51,949 bases of DNA, taken from contig JAUMZN010000002.1 in the NCBI GenBank assembly GCA_030528085.1, positions 1,236 through 53,184 of the forward strand. Reading direction: 5' to 3'. Positions within the stretch are counted from its first letter, which is position 1. Each line of letters starts with the position of its first letter. The translations under genes were made by a program, and so were the position numbers. Below the pieces are notes generated by a model. That model ran no database searches, had not been told where the DNA came from, and worked only from the letters and a program-made list of their open reading frames with translations. Positions 33,909-42,539 of the stretch are shown here, in pieces. The DNA is from Erysipelotrichaceae bacterium. Its GTDB lineage: Bacteria; Bacillota_I; Bacilli_A; Erysipelotrichales; Erysipelotrichaceae.

Positions 33909-34949
33909 ATGAAACGAATTTATTTATGTGCACTTAGTGATCCAGTTAAACAAGGACATCGTTTTGAACAATGGATTCCTATTCTTAAAAACTATGAGAT
34001 CGAATTAGAGATTTCACCTTTGATCAGTAAAGCGGCATCGCCAAAAGATAAAGCCCAAGATTTTAATCACGCTTTGCGCAGCTGCCGCTATAGTTGGATT
34101 TTTGATGTTTCCGGGGGAAATCTAGCCAATCTCGTTTTACCGTATATCGATTATGACGTATACAAACAAGCGCCAACTTATTATGCGGCATTTTCAGATG
34201 GGACAAGCGTCGTCAATGCGCTAGTCACGCGAGCCAATAAAAAGGCGTTGTTATTCCCAATTTGGAATCAAGTTGAACTCGACCATATCGTGCAGATCGT
34301 GCGTAACGATCAATGCACTTCTAAAATTGTGCCGATCCAAAATGGTCCGCAATTTACGCGTCATGCGCGTGTGTATGGCGGTAATATTCGCTGCTTTTTA
34401 AAACTGGCGGGAACGATTTATATGCCGGATTTAACGAATAGCTATTTGTTTTTGGAATCAGCAAGTACAAGTTGGTATGCGTTCAACTCCATGGTCCATC
34501 AGTTGTATCAAATGGGCGCACTCGACTCCATTGGCGGGGTGATTTTCGGTCGCTTTAATCAAATCGAAAAAGAATTTGGCTATGATCGCCAAATGATGTT
34601 AACCAAAATGAAACAATTATTTGCGGAACTTTGTCCAGGAAGATTGTTGTTTTTTGAAGCTCCGCAAATCGGTCATATTCAAGATAGTGAAGGAATTTGG
34701 ATCTCAGCGGGCAAACCATTCTATAAACAAACGGATTCAGCAGTAATGCTCAAAACACCATCCGCAAAATCACAACCACAACCCACAAAGCAGACTTCGA
34801 ATGGGCAAACTAAAACGCCTGCCGCAAAAAGTTCACCTGTTTTAGGGGCAACGAAAAAACCGACGAGCACCATTATTCCTGCGCCAGATAGTCAATCGCG
34901 GCGCATGGCGTTTATGAAAAACCGCGCAAATCAAAGAAAAGACAAGTAA
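33909..34949 (+). CDS. Peptidase S66 (LD-carboxypeptidase/MccF-like)
   Basis: This 346-residue protein. Residues 1 to about 275 match the S66 fold: DVSGGNLANLVLPYIDY replaces the usual RGGYG...LLPYLD, the nucleophile serine sits in AAFSDGTS, GGNIRCFLKLAGTIYMPDL matches the second domain, and the charge relay appears as LESAS and IGHI. S66 enzymes trim tetrapeptide stems or cleave peptide-nucleotide antibiotics. The last 70 residues form a Lys/Thr/Pro/Gln-rich tail that ordinary LD-carboxypeptidases lack. It sits 44 bases upstream of recG and is probably co-transcribed. Confidence 0.75.
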   Translation: MKRIYLCALSDPVKQGHRFEQWIPILKNYEIELEISPLISKAASPKDKAQDFNHALRSCRYSWIFDVSGGNLANLVLPYIDYDVYKQAPTYYAAFSDGTSVVNALVTRANKKALLFPIWNQVELDHIVQIVRNDQCTSKIVPIQNGPQFTRHARVYGGNIRCFLKLAGTIYMPDLTNSYLFLESASTSWYAFNSMVHQLYQMGALDSIGGVIFGRFNQIEKEFGYDRQMMLTKMKQLFAELCPGRLLFFEAPQIGHIQDSEGIWISAGKPFYKQTDSAVMLKTPSAKSQPQPTKQTSNGQTKTPAAKSSPVLGATKKPTSTIIPAPDSQSRRMAFMKNRANQRKDK

Positions 34950-34993
34950 TCACACTATTTAGTGTTGAAGCAAAATAAAGAAAGGAAGAAGGT

Positions 34994-37045
34994 ATGCCAA
35001 CAAAACAAGATAAAAAAAAGGCAAAGTCATCTTCGGGACGGAAATCAAAATCAAAACCGATTGAACCGAGTGAATTGGATGTCCTTAAATTAACACCGAC
35101 GCAACGGCAAATCTTGGCGCATAAACGCATCCATACGTTTAGCGAATTGATCCATACCTATCCTTTGCGTTATACGCATATTTTGCCGAGTGATCAATGG
35201 AACGATGGCGATGAAGTGTTATTTGAAGGCATTGTTCAAAGCGTCAAAAGCAATCAACGCGTTTCAAGAGGACGCGTCGTAACACGATTGAAAGTGTGGT
35301 TTGATCAAAAAGAACTAGATGTCTCCATTTTTTCATATGGCTATTTTCCAGCGATCAGCCAAGAAGATCAAATAACGGTTTGCGGGATTTTCCATGAACC
35401 CAATACAATCGGTGCACTATGGACAAGCCGCCAGCCTTTGCCCGAGGGCTATGCGCTTTATCCAAACTATTCAATGCCGCCTAAAGTAAGACGCGATACG
35501 ATGATTCGCATTATGGATAAAGCGATGAATTATGTCGATACAATCCCTGATCGCGTCCCACAAAGACTGCGCGAAAAGTATCGCCTGCTTGCCCAAAATG
35601 AGGCGTTGCGTTATGTGCATAAACCACAAAGTGAACAACAGCTGTATCAAGCAGTTCGTTCTTTAAAATATGAAGAGTTTTTATGTTTCCATTGCGCAAG
35701 ATTGATGCAGTCTGAGCGTATTGAAAAAGTAGGAAAAGTATTCGATACCGAACAAATTGAACAAATAATCCGTTCGCTTCCTTATCCTTTAACGCCAGAT
35801 CAACGCAAATGTATCGATCAAATTTTAGCCGATATGCGCGAGTCGATCGGAATGTACCGCTTGTTGCAAGGAGATGTTGGCTGCGGCAAAACGATTGTTG
35901 CGGCAATGGCAGCTTATGCATGTGCTTTAGCCAATCAACAATGTGCCTTGTTGGCGCCAACGGAAATTTTAGCGCGCCAGCACGTTAAAAGTTTTGAAGG
36001 CTTAGGCATTCCGGCAACGCTATATTGTTCGTCTTTAAAAGCCAATGAGAAACGAAAAATATTGCGCAATTTAAAAGATGGAAAAATTCAAATTGTTGTC
36101 GGGACGCATTCTTTATTCCAAGAAGCGGTTGAATATGACAATTTAGGATTAGTCATCGCCGATGAACAACAGCGATTTGGGGTCTTGCAGCGCCGAGCTT
36201 TAATTGAAAAAGGGCATCAGCCCGATGTGTTATTGATGTCCGCTACCCCAATTCCTCGAACAGCAGCTCACTTTATTTATGGGGATATCGATTTATCGGT
36301 GATCCGCACGATGCCGCCAGGACGAATGCCGGTGTTGACGAAATATATTCAATCCTCTTCGATGAAACCTGTTTTAGGGCGGATTATTGAGGGGATTGAA
36401 AAAGAAGGGCGCCAAGTTTATGTCGTGTGTCCGGCAATTGAAGAAAATTTAGAAGAAGAAGTCACAGCGGCTAAAAAAATATATGAAGGAATGGTTTCGG
36501 TATTTAAAGAACGCATCTCTGTAGGTTTATTACATGGCAAGATGACAACAGAGATGAAAGAAGAAATCATGCAGGAATTTAAAGCAGGCAAAACGCAAAT
36601 TCTTGTTTCGACAACCGTTATTGAAGTTGGCATTGATGTTGCCAATGCGACGATGATGGTCATCTATGATGCTCATCGCTTTGGATTAGCAACGTTGCAT
36701 CAACTTCGAGGCCGATGTGCGCGAGGGAAAAAACAAGGCGAATGTTATTTGCTTTCATCTTCGAAAACACCAGAATCCAAATTGCGCCTTAAAAAGATGG
36801 AAGAACTCGATAATGGATTTGATTTATCCGCCTATGATTTACAAATGCGAGGTCCTGGCGATATTTTGGGGACAAGACAATCAGGACTTCCGGCCTTTAT
36901 TTTGGGTGATGCCAGCAAAGATTTAAATATGATGGATTGTTGTGCATACGATGCAAGGGAAATATTAGCCCACCCAGAAGATGAACAAAACCGCAACATG
37001 ATGGCTTATTTAAGTCTAGTAAGTGATAAAGTCACAATCGACTAA
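34994..37045 (+). CDS. recG: ATP-dependent DNA helicase RecG
   Basis: This 683-residue protein is full length with a basic extension at the N-terminus. A wedge OB domain spans about residues 60-150. Helicase motifs include LLQGDVGCGKT near residue 292, DEQQRFG, LLMSATPIPRT, STTVIEVGID and LRGRCARGK. RecG reverses stalled replication forks and branch-migrates Holliday junctions. AAGGAAG precedes the ATG. Confidence 0.95.
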   Translation: MPTKQDKKKAKSSSGRKSKSKPIEPSELDVLKLTPTQRQILAHKRIHTFSELIHTYPLRYTHILPSDQWNDGDEVLFEGIVQSVKSNQRVSRGRVVTRLKVWFDQKELDVSIFSYGYFPAISQEDQITVCGIFHEPNTIGALWTSRQPLPEGYALYPNYSMPPKVRRDTMIRIMDKAMNYVDTIPDRVPQRLREKYRLLAQNEALRYVHKPQSEQQLYQAVRSLKYEEFLCFHCARLMQSERIEKVGKVFDTEQIEQIIRSLPYPLTPDQRKCIDQILADMRESIGMYRLLQGDVGCGKTIVAAMAAYACALANQQCALLAPTEILARQHVKSFEGLGIPATLYCSSLKANEKRKILRNLKDGKIQIVVGTHSLFQEAVEYDNLGLVIADEQQRFGVLQRRALIEKGHQPDVLLMSATPIPRTAAHFIYGDIDLSVIRTMPPGRMPVLTKYIQSSSMKPVLGRIIEGIEKEGRQVYVVCPAIEENLEEEVTAAKKIYEGMVSVFKERISVGLLHGKMTTEMKEEIMQEFKAGKTQILVSTTVIEVGIDVANATMMVIYDAHRFGLATLHQLRGRCARGKKQGECYLLSSSKTPESKLRLKKMEELDNGFDLSAYDLQMRGPGDILGTRQSGLPAFILGDASKDLNMMDCCAYDAREILAHPEDEQNRNMMAYLSLVSDKVTID

Positions 37046-37047
37046 AC

Positions 37048-37106
37048 AAAAAACTTCCTATTCATCAGACCGAACAAGAGAATCTGATGGTTAGGAAGTT
37101 TTGTTT
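37048..37106. terminator. Rho-independent terminator after recG
   Basis: A long stem pairs AAAACTTCCTA plus TCATCAGA with TCTGATGG plus TAGGAAGTTTT, allowing wobble and a small internal mismatch. It probably works in both directions. Confidence 0.8.
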
Positions 37107-37146
37107 TATAAGAAATTTATTTGAATTTGATTTGTCACAAAACAGC

Positions 37147-37560
37147 TTAGAATGCTTTGGTGATCGCTTCTTTTAAAGCATCAAAATCAGGTTTTTCAAT
37201 CGTTCCAGATTCGATTGTCATCGCATCTTTTGTGGAATCGTTGGCATAGCGAGGAATGATGTGAACGTGGAAGTGATCGACGGTTTGACCGGCAGCTTCA
37301 CGACAATTGGCTAAAACATTGACACCATCGCAAGGTAATCCTTTAATCATCGCATTCCCGATTTTTTGAGCGAGCGCAAAAATTGAACCGAGTTTTTCGG
37401 TTGGATATTCGAGTAAAGATGCAGCATGAGTTTTAGGCAAAATGAGGACGTGTCCCACACTAGCCGGGTTGATATCAAAAATTACACGAACTTCTTCGTC
37501 TTCATACAGTGTCGCGGATGGAATTTCACCGTTCGCAATTTTACAAAAAATACAATCCAT
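37147..37560 (-). CDS. HIT family nucleotide-binding hydrolase (Hint-like)
   Basis: This 137-residue protein has the histidine triad HFHVHIIPR at residues 95-103, the N-terminal CIFCKIANGEIPS and the GHVLILPK strand. Bacterial Hint enzymes hydrolyse adenosine phosphoramidates. It stands alone and has AAAGGA ahead of its ATG. Confidence 0.9.
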   Translation of the reverse strand: MDCIFCKIANGEIPSATLYEDEEVRVIFDINPASVGHVLILPKTHAASLLEYPTEKLGSIFALAQKIGNAMIKGLPCDGVNVLANCREAAGQTVDHFHVHIIPRYANDSTKDAMTIESGTIEKPDFDALKEAITKAF

Positions 37561-37880
37561 GATTGTTAATCCTTTCTGACTGTTGAGTAATTCTATACAG
37601 TTTTATTCTATGAATCTTATTGTACTGATTTTTTTGGAAAACGAGAAAAAACGATAAGATTTCTTCTCATTTGAAAACTTCAAATCCGATAAACGAACAA
37701 TCCCTAGCGATTATGGACATTGAAAGAAGTTACATCCTCGAATTCACCTCTAAATTTTGTACTTGCATTCTAGGAAAGGTATAATCTACTAGATATATCC
37801 TTTGATTGCCGATTAAAAAACTCATCGTTTTTGCGATGGAAAATCGACAATAAAGTCGTCAATATACGTGAGGATTTAAA
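37561..37880. other. Divergent intergenic region ahead of the murF operon
   Basis: These 320 bases separate the HIT gene and murF. They contain the operon promoter at 37757-37785 and AT-rich sequence. No other feature stands out. Confidence 0.5.
37757..37785 (+). promoter_or_regulatory. Predicted promoter of the murF operon
   Basis: A perfect TATAAT (37780-37785) has TTGTAC 17 bases upstream. The transcript would have a leader of about 90 nt. Confidence 0.55.
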
Positions 37881-39239
37881 ATGATAAAAATGCAAGTATC
37901 ACAAGTGGCTCAAGTTGTTGCGGGCACACTTGTTCATATTGATCCTGATTTTGAGATTTGTGGTGTAGTCACAGATTCAAGAATCGTTCAACCTGCAATG
38001 TTGTTTGCGCCAATTGTTGGTGCACGTGTCGATGGTCATGATTTTGCGACACAAGTCATGGAACAAGGCGGCGTGATGTTATGGCAAAAAGATCATGCCG
38101 ATAGACCAGAAAACGTAAAAGCAATCGTTGTTGAAAACGTGGTGGAAGCACTTGGCCAATTGGCTAATTTTTGGTTAAAACAAATGAATCCATTCACGAT
38201 CGGGATTACCGGTTCAAATGGAAAAACATCAACAAAAGATTTCTGTGCCGATTTATTTGGATCGAAATGGAAAACTTGGAAAACCCAAGGCAATCGCAAT
38301 AGCGAAATCGGTTTGCCGCTCACTATTTTTGAAGCAGACTTAGATACAGAAGTTTTGATTTTAGAAATGGGCATGGAAAACAAAGGGGAGATTGAATACC
38401 TTTGTTCTATTGCTCCTTTGGATATTGCGATCATCACATCAATTGGCAGTGCCCATATGGAAAACTTGGGCTCAAAACTGAATATTGCTCGCGCAAAATG
38501 TGAGATCGTTTCTTCTTTAAAACCAAACGGAACGTTTATTTACAATGCGGCTAGCGAAGAAATCGCACAAGCGGTCAGTGAATTAACAATCGATCCAACT
38601 TGGACGATCATTCCTTATGGACCACAAACAAAATATGAGCCAAAAGATCTCGGGTTCTCGCGCAAAGGTCTAACCTTTATGTTAGATGCTCTTGCTAGTA
38701 AGCCATTCTTTATTCCAAGTGTTAATATGGTTCAGGCCGATAACGCGACAGCGGCACTATTGGCCGCAAAAGCTGCAAAAATCCCAGAAGACAACTGGTA
38801 TGTGGCATTAAGCAATGCGCATTTAACACCAATGCGCGGGGATATTCATGCTTGGCATAATTCCTGTATTTTCGATGATACATATAAATCAAATCCGGAA
38901 GCTTGTCAGCGCGCTTTGCAGACGCTCGTCCAAATTCCGGCTGATCTGCATATTGCGGTATTATCAGATATGCTCGATTTAGGCGAGCAGGAAAACGAAC
39001 TTCATGCTCAAATCGGTCGCATTGCCGACCAAGTGGGCGTGGACGTTTTATTCACATGGGGTGAACTATCTAAGCACACTCATGATGCATTCACAAAACA
39101 AAAGAAACATTTCGAATCGAAAGAAGATCTGATTCGTGAACTTAAAGCATTTGCGAACCAAAATAGCGCAATTTTAGTAAAAGGTTCACGAGCAATGAAA
39201 ATGGACAGCGTGGTGCAAGGCTGTCTAGAAGGAGAATAG
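37881..39239 (+). CDS. murF: UDP-MurNAc-tripeptide--D-alanyl-D-alanine ligase
   Basis: This 452-residue Mur ligase has the ATP loop GITGSNGKTSTKD (about residues 109-121), the carbamylated-lysine region and the C-terminal domain with YKSNPEA and KGSRAMKMD. It adds the D-Ala-D-X dipeptide to the UDP-MurNAc tripeptide as the last soluble step of wall precursor synthesis. The GAGG seven bases before the first ATG favours 37881. It is the first gene of the long operon; the next start lies one base after its stop. Confidence 0.93.
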   Translation: MIKMQVSQVAQVVAGTLVHIDPDFEICGVVTDSRIVQPAMLFAPIVGARVDGHDFATQVMEQGGVMLWQKDHADRPENVKAIVVENVVEALGQLANFWLKQMNPFTIGITGSNGKTSTKDFCADLFGSKWKTWKTQGNRNSEIGLPLTIFEADLDTEVLILEMGMENKGEIEYLCSIAPLDIAIITSIGSAHMENLGSKLNIARAKCEIVSSLKPNGTFIYNAASEEIAQAVSELTIDPTWTIIPYGPQTKYEPKDLGFSRKGLTFMLDALASKPFFIPSVNMVQADNATAALLAAKAAKIPEDNWYVALSNAHLTPMRGDIHAWHNSCIFDDTYKSNPEACQRALQTLVQIPADLHIAVLSDMLDLGEQENELHAQIGRIADQVGVDVLFTWGELSKHTHDAFTKQKKHFESKEDLIRELKAFANQNSAILVKGSRAMKMDSVVQGCLEGE

Positions 39240-39240
39240 T

Positions 39241-40290
39241 ATGGAAAAAATTCGTCTTGGCGTCATTTTTGGAGGCCAAAGCTCAGAGTATAGCGTGTCT
39301 TTGCACTCCGCAGCATCTGTTTTACGTTCAATTCATACAGATCGTTACGAAGTCGTGATGATTGGAATCACGTTGGAAGGTGGTTTCTACCACTACACTG
39401 GATCAATTGATGATCTCGAACACGACCATTGGCAAAATGAAGAACATGCAAAACCAATTGCTTGGGTTCATGGCGGAATGGTTGAACGCGAAACCAATGA
39501 GGTGATTCCGCTTGATTGCTGCTTGCCAATTTTACATGGTAAAAACGGGGAAGATGGCGCAATTCAAGGATTATTAACATTATTAGGAATTCCTTGTGTC
39601 GGCTGCGATCTTTTAGGATCTGCTGTATGTATGGATAAAGAAGTGATGCACCGTTTATTTGATCAAGCAAACGTGCCAGCTGCTCCATATATTTGTTTAC
39701 ATGGTGAAGATCCATTGATGCCAGCAGATGAAGTGGAAAAAATCATTCCATTGCCATGGTTCATTAAACCATGCAATGCCGGAAGTTCTTATGGTGTTCA
39801 TTATGTCGACAACAAAGATGACTATGAACAAGCAGTTGCAGATGCATTCAAATATGACGGACGCAAAAAAGTGCTTGTTGAAGGGGCAATCGACGGATTT
39901 GAAATCGGTTGTGCTGTTTTAGGTGATGAAGTATTAGTTACTGGCGAAATCGATGAAATTGAAATGGCCGGAAAAGTCTTTGATTTTGCAGGAAAATACG
40001 AAATGAAAGACTCTGCGATTTATTGCCCAGCACGAATTAAAAAAGAAAAATCCGATGCAGCAAAACAATTAGCAAAAAAAGTATTCCGCGTTTTATGCTG
40101 CCGCGATATGGCTCGTGTCGATATGTTCATTAATGAAAAAGGTGAAATCTTAGTCAACGAAGTCAACACAATTCCAGGCTTTACTGCAACTAGCCGTTAT
40201 CCATCTATGATGAACGCTGCGGGAACAGAATTTGGAGATTTAATTGATACTTTGATCGATTTAGCGATGCAAAAAGAGATTCAACTATGA
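39241..40290 (+). CDS. ddl: D-Ala--D-Ala/D-Ser ligase, VanG-like
   Basis: This 349-residue ATP-grasp ligase makes the dipeptide used by MurF. It has the Ddl signatures EYSVSLHSA, LHGKNGEDG and NEVNTIPGF. Several stretches look closer to the VanG D-Ala-D-Ser ligase than to housekeeping Ddl: YHYTG near residue 53, EIGCAVLG, the GEIDEIE strand, YCPARI and TIPGFTATSRYPSMM. The omega loop keeps Lys-Tyr (GKYEMK), which VanG ligases share with D-Ala-D-Ala ligases, so D-lactate use is unlikely. Which amino acid it takes at the second site needs an assay. Its stop overlaps the racemase start. Confidence 0.85.
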   Translation: MEKIRLGVIFGGQSSEYSVSLHSAASVLRSIHTDRYEVVMIGITLEGGFYHYTGSIDDLEHDHWQNEEHAKPIAWVHGGMVERETNEVIPLDCCLPILHGKNGEDGAIQGLLTLLGIPCVGCDLLGSAVCMDKEVMHRLFDQANVPAAPYICLHGEDPLMPADEVEKIIPLPWFIKPCNAGSSYGVHYVDNKDDYEQAVADAFKYDGRKKVLVEGAIDGFEIGCAVLGDEVLVTGEIDEIEMAGKVFDFAGKYEMKDSAIYCPARIKKEKSDAAKQLAKKVFRVLCCRDMARVDMFINEKGEILVNEVNTIPGFTATSRYPSMMNAAGTEFGDLIDTLIDLAMQKEIQL

Positions 40291-41453
40291 TAGAAATCGA
40301 CAAACAAAGAGCGTGGGCGCAAATTCATTACGATCGAATTGCGCATAACGTTAAAGAAGTACAAAAATTAATTGGAAATACGAAGATCATGGGCGTCGTA
40401 AAAGCAAATGCTTATGGACATGGCGCTGTCCGTTGTACGCAAGAATTAAAAAAAGCGGGAGTCGACTATTTTGCGGTCGCTTGCTTGAGTGAAGGTCAAC
40501 AACTGCGCCAAGCAGGAATCGACGATCCAATTTTGATTTTAGGCTATACAGCTCCGGCTTGTTTTGATGAATTGGCACAAGGTCATTTTGTCCAATCCGT
40601 AGTGTCCTATGACTATGCTAAAAAATTGAATGCATATGGTTTGGCACACAATTTGAAAATGCCTGTGCATGTTAAAGCAGATACCGGTATGAACCGGACG
40701 GGGATTTTATATCAAGATGCCCAAAAAGACTTCGACCAAATTGTCGATGTGTATTTGATGGAAGGTTTGGATGTCCAAGGGATCTTCTCCCACTTTCCAG
40801 TCAGCGACGATTTAGGATGTGAAAGCAAAGCATTCACAGAAAATCAAATTCGCTTATTCAATGAATTAATCGAACGATTAAAAGAAAAAGGCATCCATCC
40901 AGGATTACGCCATATTCAAAACTCTTATGGCATTTTGAATTATAAAGATTTAGGAATGGATTATTGCCGTCCAGGTCTTTTATATATGGGCGTGACAAGT
41001 GATGACACAATTGAAATCGAATCGAATCCAGATTTCATTCCAATTTTAGAATGGAAAAGCAAAGTCTCTTTAGTTAAAGACGTGCCAGATGGATCAACGA
41101 TCTCTTATGGTCGTCATTACACTTGTCATGGCACGCGCAGAATTGCTTCTATTGCGATTGGTTATGCCGATGGCTTATCCCGCATGTGCAGCAATCAAGG
41201 TCTTAAAGTTTCAATTCGCGGCCATCTCGTTGAGATTGTCGGAAACATTTGTATGGACCAATGCATGGCTGATATTACTGGCTATGATGACATCGTTGAA
41301 GGCGATGTCGTGACATTGGTCGGAAAAGATGGAGATCAAATTTGTTTAGTGGATGAAATCAGCCGCAAGGCAAAGACGATCAACAATGAAACACTCTGTA
41401 CGATCGCAAGTCGTGTCGTTCGCATCGATCAAAATAACGAACTTGCTAAGTAA
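40287..41453 (+). CDS. alr: Alanine/serine racemase with VanT-like active site
   Basis: This 388-residue fold-type III PLP racemase has Lys39 (VVKANAYGHG) as PLP lysine and the GYADG tyrosine as the second base. In standard alanine racemases the sequence near the C-terminus reads INYE, with Tyr354 (Geobacillus numbering) holding the PLP phosphate. Here it reads INNE, so Asn367 takes that place. VanT serine racemases carry Asn at the same site, and it sets their serine selectivity. The enzyme may therefore make D-Ser as well as D-Ala. The start overlaps the ligase stop (ATGA). Confidence 0.85.
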   Translation: MIEIDKQRAWAQIHYDRIAHNVKEVQKLIGNTKIMGVVKANAYGHGAVRCTQELKKAGVDYFAVACLSEGQQLRQAGIDDPILILGYTAPACFDELAQGHFVQSVVSYDYAKKLNAYGLAHNLKMPVHVKADTGMNRTGILYQDAQKDFDQIVDVYLMEGLDVQGIFSHFPVSDDLGCESKAFTENQIRLFNELIERLKEKGIHPGLRHIQNSYGILNYKDLGMDYCRPGLLYMGVTSDDTIEIESNPDFIPILEWKSKVSLVKDVPDGSTISYGRHYTCHGTRRIASIAIGYADGLSRMCSNQGLKVSIRGHLVEIVGNICMDQCMADITGYDDIVEGDVVTLVGKDGDQICLVDEISRKAKTINNETLCTIASRVVRIDQNNELAK

Positions 41454-41512
41454 GCAAGAAAACACGAAATATTCAAATAAGCGAAAAGCTTGTGAATGAA
41501 GGAGGGAATTCC

Positions 41513-42538
41513 TTGGCAAAACTCAAACAATATCCAGCTATTGATATCGCAAAATACGTTGCCGCAATGCTGGTCGTTGCCATTCATACATTTCCTTTTG
41601 TGGATTTTAGTCCAGCATTTAACTTGTTCTTTATTTCCACAATTGGCCGTTTAGCCGTTCCATTCTTCTTTGTGTGCAGTAGCTTCTTTCTGTTTCGCAA
41701 AGTCAACCAAGTACACTTGCGTTCTATTCAAGCCAAAGAAATCGTAAAAAAATGGTTTGTTCGAATTGGCGTATTGTATTTGATCTGGACGGTGATTTAC
41801 TTGCCGTATACGATTTGGAACTACGCCCAAGCTGGTTTTTCCGTCAGTGGACTTTTAGGTTGGATCCGTGATTTCTTTTTAAACGGCTCGTATTACCATC
41901 TTTGGTTCTTGCCTGCATTGATGCTTGGTATGGCGATTGTATGGTGGCTCTATACAAAAAAAGGCGTGATCTTCACGCTACAAATTTCTTTGATTTTATA
42001 TTTTGTCGGCTATTTGATTAATATCTATGGCCCACTCTGGGAAAGTTTGCCTTATATTTCAATCGTATATGGCTTCTTTGTCAAAATGTTAGTGACGGCA
42101 CGTGATGGATTTTTCTTTGCGCCATTATTTATCACAATTGGTCTTTTATGTTCCCAAATGCGTCGTCCAAATTTAAAAGCTTGCTCAATTGGGTTTGCGG
42201 CTTCTTTTATCGGTTTGATTTTAGAAGTTTGCGCCTATGCAGCACTGGGCGTTTTAAACGATCAGTCCAGCATGTTTTTGATGTTAATTCCAGCATTGTA
42301 TTTCTTTATGAATATGATGCTTCAAATCAAAATCCCGAAAAAAGCGGTTTATGTAAAAATGCGGCAGGAATCGACTCTCATTTATGTCAGCCATATCCTT
42401 TTTGCGCGCCTGCTGCTATTAGTCATTCCGGAATATCATCTTGTGGTGTACTTAGTAACCCTTGCGCTTGCACAATTCTTTGCGAGCACGATTCTCCGGT
42501 TGAGTGATAAATATCCATGGCTGAACTGGTTAATGTAA
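41513..42538 (+). CDS. Acyltransferase-3 type membrane protein, VanT membrane-domain-like
   Basis: This protein has about 341 residues from a TTG start. AAGGAGGG at 41499-41506 lies seven bases upstream of that TTG, whereas the in-frame GTG at 41492 would start ahead of the site itself. It has ten membrane helices with the acyltransferase-3 opening IDIAKYVAAMLVVAIHTF, including the conserved His, and a HLWFLPALM segment. VanT serine racemases carry just such a domain fused before the racemase, proposed to bring in L-serine. Here it follows the racemase as its own gene, 59 bases downstream. Confidence 0.82.
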   Translation: MAKLKQYPAIDIAKYVAAMLVVAIHTFPFVDFSPAFNLFFISTIGRLAVPFFFVCSSFFLFRKVNQVHLRSIQAKEIVKKWFVRIGVLYLIWTVIYLPYTIWNYAQAGFSVSGLLGWIRDFFLNGSYYHLWFLPALMLGMAIVWWLYTKKGVIFTLQISLILYFVGYLINIYGPLWESLPYISIVYGFFVKMLVTARDGFFFAPLFITIGLLCSQMRRPNLKACSIGFAASFIGLILEVCAYAALGVLNDQSSMFLMLIPALYFFMNMMLQIKIPKKAVYVKMRQESTLIYVSHILFARLLLLVIPEYHLVVYLVTLALAQFFASTILRLSDKYPWLNWLM

Positions 42539-42539
42539 T

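Noticed and set aside
35511-35960. 149-codon minus-strand frame
   Set aside because: It lies wholly inside recG, which has all helicase motifs; no ribosome site.
39241-40290. D-Ala-D-Lac (VanA/VanB-type) ligase
   Set aside because: The omega loop keeps Lys-Tyr (GKYEMK), unlike D-lactate ligases, and no vanH or vanX is present.
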